Shown: piece by piece, positions 1 through 5,297 of the stretch
How the letters are laid out: every line of letters begins with the position of its first letter
Position numbering within the stretch: position 1 is the stretch's first letter
NCBI GenBank assembly: GCA_947306315.1
Contig: CAMZGF010000018.1
Coordinates: 1-12,186, forward strand
From: an uncultured Candidatus Saccharibacteria bacterium
Lineage (GTDB): Bacteria > Patescibacteriota > Saccharimonadia > Saccharimonadales > Saccharimonadaceae
Length of the DNA: 12,186 nt
Direction: 5' to 3'
The notes under the pieces: generated by a model
What the model was told of the DNA's origin: nothing
Database searches by the model: none
The model's input: the letters and a program-made list of their open reading frames with translations, nothing else
Position numbers and translations under genes: made by a program

Positions 1-156
1 AGTTGTAACTTTGATACAAACACCGCGCTTAAGTGGAGCTGGTTGGTTGTAATACTTGGTTTTAAGAGTATTTACAATTGAGCCAAGAGCTGGAGCTTTT
101 GACTTCTTTGCAGCTTTCTGGCGAGGTTTGCGAATCAACTGGTTGATAGTTGGCAT
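1..156 (-). CDS. rpsL: 30S ribosomal protein S12, N-terminal 52 residues (runs off left edge)
   Basis: S12 is the small-subunit protein at the decoding centre and governs translational accuracy. The visible N-terminus begins MPTINQLIRKPRQ and reaches KRGVC at residues 44-48, both S12 hallmarks. The stretch between (about 27-43) is longer than in E. coli S12 and resembles the Gram-positive form. The accuracy and streptomycin region (TPKKPNSALRK in the family) should begin just past the left edge. The ATG at 154-156 is preceded by AGAGGAAA, a clear ribosome binding site. The gene has its own promoter at 291-319 and a long structured leader. In most bacteria rpsG and fusA follow; here that part lies outside the window, so an operon is inference. 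Identification is very secure; the gene is incomplete only because the window ends. Confidence 0.96.
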   Translation of the reverse strand, partial: MPTINQLIRKPRQKAAKKSKAPALGSIVNTLKTKYYNQPAPLKRGVCIKVTT

Positions 157-284
157 TAAAATTTCCTCTTATATTAACTTATAGTTGCCTTCCGTTCAGA
201 TTAAACATCCGGCCTGTTCGGCGAGTGGTAAATTCGCCTAGCGCTGATTTTTGTACAGCAATAAAAATCAGCTAGAAACTCTTA
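157..284 (-). promoter_or_regulatory. Structured 5' leader of rpsL (candidate ribosomal-protein leader)
   Basis: The transcript predicted from the promoter at 291-319 has a leader of about 128 nt. It contains a perfect 10-bp hairpin (arms 243-252 and 263-272, 10-nt loop), extended by a further 3 bp (238-240 with 273-275) across a 2-nt bulge. A second stem pairs GGCGA (220-224) with TCGCC (234-238). A competing pairing around 211-222 is possible. No U-run follows either stem, so they are not plain terminators. Ribosomal protein operons are often autoregulated through such leaders; a ligand here is only inferred. Confidence 0.5.
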
Positions 285-290
285 TCTGCT

Positions 291-319
291 ATTCTACACT
301 ATTTTTTATTTTTTTGCAA
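291..319 (-). promoter_or_regulatory. Sigma70-type promoter of rpsL
   Basis: The -35 TTGCAA (314-319) and -10 TAGAAT (291-296) are separated by exactly 17 bp, mostly an A-rich tract. Predicted transcription start is near 284. The -35 directly follows the terminator of the upstream minus-strand gene (stem 325-347). Confidence 0.75.
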
Positions 320-320
320 G

Positions 321-347
321 AGAAAAGGCCCCAAAGTTCGGGGCCTT
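321..347 (-). terminator. Intrinsic terminator of the 354-887 gene
   Basis: A perfect 8-bp GC-rich stem, AAGGCCCC (325-332) with GGGGCCTT (340-347) and a 7-nt loop, is followed on the minus strand by TTTTCT. It lies only 6 nt after the stop codon of the 354-887 gene and immediately before the rpsL -35 box. Confidence 0.85.
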
Positions 348-353
348 AGTTAG

Positions 354-887
354 TCAGTGGCTGGTTTCATGTAGTTCGATAAGCTCACCTTTTTTGATAA
401 TGGCTTTTATACGTGCGCTTATCTGCTCCTTAAGATCTTCATGTGTCGTAATAGCCTTAATAAGCTCCATGCCTTCGAGATTCTCGAGCGTTGCACTTAC
501 TTCAGCAGCGTGGCACATCACGTCGTACAGCTCGGCCGTGTCGGAAATCCCACTTAGTGAATTTTTCAGACAGGACCTCCTGTAATACCACATGGCACTA
601 TCATTATCACTATCGTATGCTTTTAGATAGACACAGCTGACCGCTTCTGCTAAGAAATCAGACAATTGCTCTACGACGATACTGTAGAATTCCTTTCCCC
701 AAGGGAAATGCTTCTCATGATACCATTCTTTGAGATGCTTATTTTCAAGTTCGCCTTTCTTAAATCGGTCATAGGAAACGATAAAATTACTCAAATCTAC
801 GAGCTGCTTCTTAGCGTTATCGTCGATTAGCCTATCATTACTCGCCATGACCGTAATCTCAGCAACAAAATCCTTAACATTCTTCAT
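354..887 (-). CDS. Unrecognised 177-aa protein
   Basis: I do not recognise this protein. It starts MKNVKDFVAEITVMASNDRL and reads as a soluble, mainly helical, charged protein with no signal peptide or membrane segment. Aromatic-rich patches include WYHEKHFPWGKEFY (about 55-68) and a WYYRRS patch near 99-104; two of the three Cys lie mid-chain. I place the start at the ATG 885-887 because GGAGG sits 8 nt before it. A GTG 11 codons upstream stays open but lacks a good ribosome binding site. The stop is TGA, so the standard code applies. The gene has its own promoter (956-984), about 60 nt of leader, and its own terminator (321-347). It is transcribed divergently from the 1041-1868 gene and separated from rpsL, so it looks like an independently controlled accessory gene. 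Coding status is well supported; function is unknown. Confidence 0.8.
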   Translation of the reverse strand: MKNVKDFVAEITVMASNDRLIDDNAKKQLVDLSNFIVSYDRFKKGELENKHLKEWYHEKHFPWGKEFYSIVVEQLSDFLAEAVSCVYLKAYDSDNDSAMWYYRRSCLKNSLSGISDTAELYDVMCHAAEVSATLENLEGMELIKAITTHEDLKEQISARIKAIIKKGELIELHETSH

Positions 888-955
888 ACCATAACCCTCC
901 TTACGATATAACTGACTCACATTAAAAAAGTTCCTGCAAATGGTGCAATACCTAT

Positions 956-984
956 ATTATACCATACTTTTTATGATTTTTCAA
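956..984 (-). promoter_or_regulatory. Promoter of the 354-887 gene
   Basis: TTGAAA (979-984), a 17-bp spacer and a consensus TATAAT (956-961) on the minus strand. Predicted start is near 949. The -35 lies about 10 bp from the presumed -35 of the divergent plus-strand promoter, so one bound protein could affect both. Confidence 0.8.
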
Positions 985-994
985 GATACAAACA

Positions 995-1023
995 TGCAAA
1001 CTGGTTACGTTTTATGCTATAAT
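995..1023 (+). promoter_or_regulatory. Extended -10 promoter of the 1041-1868 gene
   Basis: TGCTATAAT at 1015-1023 is a consensus TATAAT with an extended TGn. The -35 position (TGCAAA, 995-1000, 17-bp spacer) is poor, as is common for extended -10 promoters. Predicted start is near 1030, which excludes the ATG at 1026 as the translation start. Confidence 0.7.
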
Positions 1024-1040
1024 CAATGAAAGGAGAAATC

Positions 1041-1868
1041 GTGTCAGAAAGACTAGAAAACACCTCAGAAATCGAAACAAACGACGAAGAAATCAAAAAG
1101 CTTGGAGAAGCAGGCGTAACCGCAGCAGAGCTTCATACCGCACTTGTCGAGAATATGCGAGAAGATGTGGCTTTTTGGGCCGAAGAATATAAAAGTATCG
1201 AGAAAGCGTTTATCTCAAATGAGATTCGCGATAAAGACGAATTCGAACTCTGGGAGAGAGATGCAGCCGAGGCCTTCCACAAAATGGAGGAAGCTGCAGC
1301 TTATTCTGATTTTAAGAACATATACGAAAAGGATAACTTCGAAGCGATTGCTAAGGTGGCGCCTTCAGAGACAATCGAGGCAAAATCTGGACAATATTAC
1401 AAAGAACGTAATCAACTGATTATAGAAGCAATTAAAGAGAAAGCTAGTGAAGAAGACCGAGATAAAGAACTAGAGACGGTTTACGGACTCCATCAACTTG
1501 CCGCCTATCATATCGAGGCACAAAAAGACTATGATTCTAGAACACATGATCCTGACCAATATCAAGCAGTCCGTAGAGCAGCTCATAACAACCTCATCAA
1601 AGGTTTAAACGCCATTAACCATATTGCCGAAAAATACGGTGCAAAACGCTTGATTTTCAGAGATTTTGAAACTAATGATTTCGCTTATTTCAGAAACCTA
1701 GATAACCACGGAGAATGCGAAGCTCGCGCCGAATACGATCGAAGTTGCGTCGAAAATTACATAAGAATAGCTTTTAGTCGCGACTTTGAGGCGGCCGAAA
1801 GAGAGAATATTAGAACAAACAGAAGTGATTCGATAGTCGCAATGTTCCACAATGCGGAAGATTATTAA
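1041..1868 (+). CDS. Unrecognised acidic 275-aa protein, GTG start
   Basis: I do not recognise this protein. It is highly charged, Glu/Lys rich and predicted helical, with no signal peptide or membrane segment, so probably cytoplasmic. An acidic N-terminus (SERLENTSEIETNDEE) is followed by long amphipathic stretches. The middle (about 145-200) is His/Tyr/Asn rich, including HLAAYHIEA-like and AAHNNLIKGLNAINHIAEKY segments. The C-terminal third carries a LIFRDFETNDFAYFR patch. The chosen start is GTG 1041-1043, with AAAGGAG at 1029-1035 five bases before it. The ATG at 1026 would lie ahead of the predicted transcription start near 1030. The mRNA leader is thus only about 10 nt. The gene ends against the minus-strand terminator at 1866-1895, converging on the 1911-2156 gene. 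Coding status is good; function is unknown. Confidence 0.8.
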   Translation: MSERLENTSEIETNDEEIKKLGEAGVTAAELHTALVENMREDVAFWAEEYKSIEKAFISNEIRDKDEFELWERDAAEAFHKMEEAAAYSDFKNIYEKDNFEAIAKVAPSETIEAKSGQYYKERNQLIIEAIKEKASEEDRDKELETVYGLHQLAAYHIEAQKDYDSRTHDPDQYQAVRRAAHNNLIKGLNAINHIAEKYGAKRLIFRDFETNDFAYFRNLDNHGECEARAEYDRSCVENYIRIAFSRDFEAAERENIRTNRSDSIVAMFHNAEDY

Positions 1869-1895
1869 AAAAGCGCCCCCGGAAGCTCCGGGGGC
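1866..1895 (-). terminator. Intrinsic terminator of the 1911-2156 gene, overlapping the convergent stop codon
   Basis: GCCCCCGGA (1875-1883) pairs with TCCGGGGGC (1887-1895): 9 bp with a 3-nt loop. On the minus strand it is followed by GC and then TTTTTT, which overlaps the TAA of the plus-strand gene (1866-1868). On the plus strand no U-run follows (TAAATGG), so it serves mainly the minus strand and only weakly, if at all, the plus-strand gene. Confidence 0.8.
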
Positions 1896-1910
1896 TAAAT
1901 GGTGTACCTA

Positions 1911-2156
1911 TTAAATCTTATTCATTTCTCTCTTCGTTAGGGCGCATGCAATGGGCATCAGCCCGTTTTCCTTAATGTCATAATCCGGAAAGTACTTCTC
2001 GATCTGATCTTCGATGAAATTTTTTTCTTTGTCGGAGAGATCCTTTTCTCCACCACATCTAAGTTTTGAAAATTCATACGAAGTCAGAAAGTTCTTTTGG
2101 ATATCTCCAAAGAAGACATCCGTAGGGACACTTTCGACACATGAAAACTCCTTCAT
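1911..2156 (-). CDS. Unrecognised 81-aa protein
   Basis: I do not recognise this small protein. It begins MKEFSCVESVPTDVFFGD and is mixed-charge and soluble, with a central Lys/Glu/Asp segment (about 36-60, KDLSDKEKNFIEDQIEKYFPDYD) likely to form helices. It has three Cys (residues 6, 34 and about 71) and no membrane segment. The start ATG (2154-2156) is preceded by GGGAGGGAAAGGAG, so the ribosome binding site is strong although partly very close to the start codon. It has a near-consensus promoter (2225-2253), a leader of about 60 nt with a small hairpin at its 5' end (arms 2198-2202 and 2209-2213), and its own terminator. This full set of signals is the main reason to accept such a short gene. 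It sits alone between a convergent unknown gene and tig. Confidence 0.72.
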   Translation of the reverse strand: MKEFSCVESVPTDVFFGDIQKNFLTSYEFSKLRCGGEKDLSDKEKNFIEDQIEKYFPDYDIKENGLMPIACALTKREMNKI

Positions 2157-2224
2157 CTCCTTTCCCTCCCTTCAAAAGGTACATCAATTTATGTGCGACA
2201 CCCAAAAAGGTGTGATATGATTCT

Positions 2225-2253
2225 ATTATACCACAAATGAGCTAAAAAGTCAA
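2225..2253 (-). promoter_or_regulatory. Promoter of the 1911-2156 gene
   Basis: TTGACT (2248-2253), a 17-bp spacer and TATAAT (2225-2230) on the minus strand: the closest match to consensus in the window. Predicted start near 2218. It lies 38 bp beyond the tig terminator. Confidence 0.85.
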
Positions 2254-2284
2254 TGGCGCTTATCCTTTTCACCTCTTAAAATCA

Positions 2285-2310
2285 CAAAAATAAGCCCCTT
2301 TTGGGGCCTA
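2285..2310 (-). terminator. Intrinsic terminator of tig (probably bidirectional)
   Basis: GCCCC (2294-2298) pairs with GGGGC (2303-2307) around a TTTT loop, extended by TA/TA (2291-2292 with 2309-2310) across one mismatch. On the minus strand the stem is followed by TTATTTTT; on the plus strand by CTATTTTTT, so it could stop transcription from either side. It begins 15 nt after the tig stop. Confidence 0.8.
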
Positions 2311-2325
2311 TTTTTTATAAACTTA

Positions 2326-3603
2326 CTATGAGTTTACTTCAACGAGATAGTTGAGGGTTTTCTCGATAGTAAGGCGGTTCTTAATATCTTGGCGGACGTT
2401 TGGATCCTTGAGGTTCTTAAGAGCTTCTTTAGACTTCTTGTAGACTTCGCGAAGTTCGTTGATTTTTGCATCGACAACTTCATCATCAACCGTGATTTTC
2501 TCGTCTCTTGCAAGAACCTGAAGACAGAGAGATGCTTTTACACGTTTCTCAGCAACTTCACGTGCCATTTTCTCCCAATCTTCTTCGGTCTGACCAGTTT
2601 GCTTTAGATAATCCTCAAAGTGAAGACCCTGGCGTGCTGCGTTTGCTTCGATATCTTGCTTGATCATGCGAATTTGGTCTTTGATCATGATTTCTGGAGC
2701 AGAGACCTTTGATTTCTCAACAAGTACGTTAACAAGATCATCTTTAAATTTCTCGTCAGCCTTGATTTGATCTTGGTTTTCGAGGTTCTTCTTAATATCT
2801 GCCTTAAGTTCGTCAATTGTCTTGAATGGGCCACATTTCTTAGCAAGTTCATCATCAAGAGCTGGTTTAATATTTTCATTGACCTGTTTTACGAGGACAT
2901 TAAAGACAGTTTTCTTACCTGCGAGGTTTTCTGCATGGTAATCTTTAGGGAAAGTAAGCTCGAGGTCGAAGCGGTCGCCAGATTCGTGGCCGACAATTCC
3001 TTCTTCAAAACCAGGAATAAATTGATGTGAGCCAAGCCCAAGATGGAAATCTTTTGCAGCACCACCTTCGAACTTCTCGCCATTTAATGAGCCTTCGAAG
3101 TCGATAACAACTTCGTCGCCCATCTCAGCTTTTTTCTTTGCAACTTTCTTCTCAGCGTATGCGTTCTGGATATTTTCGAGAATTTCTTTGACGTCTTTCT
3201 CTGCAACTTTAACAGCTTCTTTCTTTACGCCTAGTTTCTTAAAATCGCCAAGTTTAACTTCAGGGAGAATGTCTGCAGTTGCGGTATATTCGACAGTTTC
3301 GCCAGGTACAAACTTTGTAACTTCGACGTTTGGAATCATGAGTGGAGCGCTCTTTGCTTCTTCAAATGCTTTTGGAACAGTAGTTCTAACAGCGATATCA
3401 AGAGCGACGCTTGCGAGATCGTTTGGGTTAATATTCTTTTTAGCAACGTCGAGAGGTGCTTTACCTTTGCGAAAACCTTCGACTTTCACGTCCTTAGCGA
3501 GGCGTGCGATTGCTTTTTCTTCAGCATCTTTAAGATCATTTTTATCGAGAACAACCTTAATTTCAACCGAGGTATCAGATAATTTCTTAGTAGTAACTTT
3601 CAT
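2326..3603 (-). CDS. tig: Trigger factor (ribosome-associated chaperone / peptidyl-prolyl isomerase)
   Basis: Trigger factor binds at the ribosomal exit tunnel through L23 and shields nascent chains; its FKBP domain isomerises prolyl bonds. The 425 residues are full length. The N-terminal ribosome-binding domain (1-115) has GFRKGKAP at 43-50, the family's ribosome-docking signature. The FKBP domain (about 162-242) contains GDEVVIDFEGSLNG and GSHQFIPGFEEGIVG. The C-terminal chaperone arms (about 250-425) are helical and charged. The ATG at 3601-3603 is the only sensible start. There is no proper Shine-Dalgarno before it, and the promoter -10 lies only 7 nt upstream, so the mRNA is probably leaderless. 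Its promoter is embedded in the terminator of the upstream oxidase gene and its own terminator follows at 2285-2310, so tig is a single-gene unit. Identification is secure. Confidence 0.97.
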   Translation of the reverse strand: MKVTTKKLSDTSVEIKVVLDKNDLKDAEEKAIARLAKDVKVEGFRKGKAPLDVAKKNINPNDLASVALDIAVRTTVPKAFEEAKSAPLMIPNVEVTKFVPGETVEYTATADILPEVKLGDFKKLGVKKEAVKVAEKDVKEILENIQNAYAEKKVAKKKAEMGDEVVIDFEGSLNGEKFEGGAAKDFHLGLGSHQFIPGFEEGIVGHESGDRFDLELTFPKDYHAENLAGKKTVFNVLVKQVNENIKPALDDELAKKCGPFKTIDELKADIKKNLENQDQIKADEKFKDDLVNVLVEKSKVSAPEIMIKDQIRMIKQDIEANAARQGLHFEDYLKQTGQTEEDWEKMAREVAEKRVKASLCLQVLARDEKITVDDEVVDAKINELREVYKKSKEALKNLKDPNVRQDIKNRLTIEKTLNYLVEVNS

Positions 3604-3610
3604 ACCCTAA

Positions 3611-3639
3611 ATTTTAACACAAAAAAGCCCCAGTTTCAA
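3611..3639 (-). promoter_or_regulatory. Promoter of tig, nested in a terminator
   Basis: TTGAAA (3634-3639), a 17-bp spacer and TAAAAT (3611-3616), with TG one base before the -10 (extended). Predicted +1 is at about 3604, next to the ATG at 3603. The -35 occupies the loop and arm of the preceding terminator hairpin (3626-3650). Confidence 0.75.
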
Positions 3640-3650
3640 ACACTAGGGCT
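3620..3650 (-). terminator. Intrinsic terminator of the FAD-oxidase gene
   Basis: On the minus strand AGCCCTAGT (3642-3650) pairs with ACTGGGGCT (3626-3634): 9 bp including one G-U, with a 7-nt loop, followed by TTTTT. It lies 5 nt after the oxidase stop codon and contains the tig -35 box. Confidence 0.85.
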
Positions 3651-3654
3651 TTCT

Positions 3655-5244
3655 CTATTTCAAACCTTGATTCTCGGAAGTGCGAAGATGTCTTACGACG
3701 TCCGCGAATGATGCTCCAAGCTTCGTTTCTGGGTTCATAAATCCATTCGGATCAAAAATCTTTTTTACCTTTTCATAGAGCTTCTGTTCATGTTCGGTGA
3801 GTTCGCGAGTTGAGATGAGACCTTTGACGCGACCTTCAGAACTACCGCCAGCGAAGGAACCGCCGCATTCTCTTACAATTTTTCCAAAGTAGCGCAAGAA
3901 TTGCATTGCACGTTTTCTTTCAGCAATATCAGACAAGTCAAAATCTGGACGAACCGTATAGACGCCAGTAGCGAATGAACCAAAAATCGGGAGATCCTGC
4001 TTCAATGCTTTTTCAATCATTGCAACTTTCTCGATGAATTTTGGCAATCCGTCACCGCTCATCATAAAGTCGTCGACGAGGCTTGGACGCTCCATAGAAT
4101 TTTCATCGTTCAAATAGCAATCAACTAACGTGTAGATCTCCTTAAAATCGTCGCTATTTAGATCGTTTTCAGCAGAAATTGAAGCGGCATTAGCACCGAT
4201 ACCCATAGTTTGACGAAGTTTCTTGGTTGCAGTAAAGAAACTATCATCAAAGGCAACAAGCACATAATAGCCTTTATCAATCAACGGCTCCAAAAGACCA
4301 AGATTCTTACCATGTTTTGCTGCGATTTTAAAAATCCTTGTATCAAAGACCTCAAGGACTGAAGGTTCGAGTTTTGCAATGCGCTTCATATATTCTGTTG
4401 CTTTTTCGAGAGTTGGGAATGTTGCAAGGACATGTTTTGCTGGGCGTGGAATAGGTTCAACTCGAAGGATTACTTCCGTAATAACACCGAGAGTTCCTTC
4501 AGCGCCAAAGAATAGCGGCATGATATCAAATGTCTTTTGATCTTTTTTCTCAACTTGAGAAATCATTGAATAGCCAGCGCGAGTTTTTAGCTCGCCAGAA
4601 AGACCAGCAATTACTTCTTCATTCTCAGAGATAAGTTGGTTAATTCCCCGATAGATTTTACCTTCAAGAGTTTCAGCTCTTTCAGCATTCTTTAAACCAT
4701 GTGGGGTATAGCTGATTGTCTGGACAAGCTCACCGTTCGATAGAACAATTTCCATTCTTTCGACAAAATAGAAAATACTACCATACTTCTTTGCATATGA
4801 ATCTGTTGGGAATGTCGAAATAAGGCCACCAATAGTCTGTTTCTCATTAGTTTTGAGTGGAAGGCAAAGATTGTATGCTGCAAGCACCGCATTAAGCTTT
4901 TCGAGTGTCACGCCAGTCTGGACACGTACAAGGCGAGCATGTTCATCGACTTCCTCGATTTTATTCAGCTTTTCAGTCGAAATAACCATACCCTCACTAA
5001 GACATGCACCAGTTTTGCTTTGGCCGGCACCACGAACAGTGACAGGAAGCTTAAAATTCTTATCTGCAACGTCGTTTGCAAAACGCATGAGGAATTTTAT
5101 ATCGTCAGTATCGTATGGAATTGCAACGAGACGTGGAGTGACTTCAATAACAGACTTATCACGTGAGTATGCGCGCAAAATAGAAGGGCGATCAAAAACC
5201 TGACCATCGATATGTTGATTCAGATATTTTGTTATTTTATTCAA
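3655..5244 (-). CDS. FAD-linked oxidase of the GlcD / D-lactate dehydrogenase type, with altered C-terminal signature
   Basis: Members of this flavoprotein family (VAO/PCMH fold) oxidise 2-hydroxy acids such as glycolate or D-lactate; the substrate here is unknown. The 529 residues show the FAD-binding part with VRGAGQSKTGACL (70-82), TIGG (137-140) and GAEGTLG (247-253), then a cap/substrate domain. The C-terminus has IFDPNGFMNPETKLG (496-510), typical of the family. No Fe-S cluster domain, signal peptide or membrane segment is present. Where relatives have (S/T)GEHG(D/I)G, this protein reads AGGSSEGR (465-472), so the conserved His is replaced by Ser. The start is TTG 5242-5244, supported because AAAGGGTGGAAA directly precedes it, the same 12-mer found before the ATG at 9665-9667. 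It lies 39 nt after dnaE with no terminator between, so read-through is likely, and it also has a possible own promoter (5269-5297). Confidence 0.88.
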   Translation of the reverse strand: MNKITKYLNQHIDGQVFDRPSILRAYSRDKSVIEVTPRLVAIPYDTDDIKFLMRFANDVADKNFKLPVTVRGAGQSKTGACLSEGMVISTEKLNKIEEVDEHARLVRVQTGVTLEKLNAVLAAYNLCLPLKTNEKQTIGGLISTFPTDSYAKKYGSIFYFVERMEIVLSNGELVQTISYTPHGLKNAERAETLEGKIYRGINQLISENEEVIAGLSGELKTRAGYSMISQVEKKDQKTFDIMPLFFGAEGTLGVITEVILRVEPIPRPAKHVLATFPTLEKATEYMKRIAKLEPSVLEVFDTRIFKIAAKHGKNLGLLEPLIDKGYYVLVAFDDSFFTATKKLRQTMGIGANAASISAENDLNSDDFKEIYTLVDCYLNDENSMERPSLVDDFMMSGDGLPKFIEKVAMIEKALKQDLPIFGSFATGVYTVRPDFDLSDIAERKRAMQFLRYFGKIVRECGGSFAGGSSEGRVKGLISTRELTEHEQKLYEKVKKIFDPNGFMNPETKLGASFADVVRHLRTSENQGLK

Positions 5245-5268
5245 TTTCCACCCTTTATTACTTAGTAT

Positions 5269-5297
5269 ATTTTATCATAAGCGTTATTTTAAAACAA
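5269..5297 (-). promoter_or_regulatory. Candidate promoter of the FAD-oxidase gene, inside the dnaE 3' end
   Basis: TTGTTT (5292-5297), a 17-bp spacer and TAAAAT (5269-5274) preceded by TGA (extended -10). The same hexamers, spacing and TGA recur in front of the 11531 gene. The -35 falls within the last codons of dnaE. Confidence 0.55.

Noticed and set aside
243..272. Perfect 10-bp palindrome taken as a terminator
   Set aside because: The stem is AT-rich and no U-run follows on either strand; it lies in the rpsL leader, so it is reported as leader structure.
354..356. Possible recoding of TGA as Gly, as in Gracilibacteria/Absconditabacteria
   Set aside because: The 354-887 gene ends at TGA with a terminator 6 nt later, and no gene in the window contains in-frame TGA, so the standard code fits.
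888..920. GTG start for the 354-887 gene, 11 codons upstream
   Set aside because: No ribosome binding site precedes it, whereas the ATG at 885-887 has GGAGG 8 nt upstream; the GGAGG would fall inside the coding region.
1026..1040. ATG start for the 1041-1868 gene
   Set aside because: It lies only 2 nt after the -10 box, ahead of the expected transcription start near 1030; GTG 1041 has AAAGGAG in place.
3188..3610. 140-codon plus-strand open frame over tig (and similar frames at 4853-5203 and 7419-7748)
   Set aside because: Antisense shadows of tig, the oxidase and dnaE; no ribosome binding site, low-complexity Ser/Phe/Leu composition.
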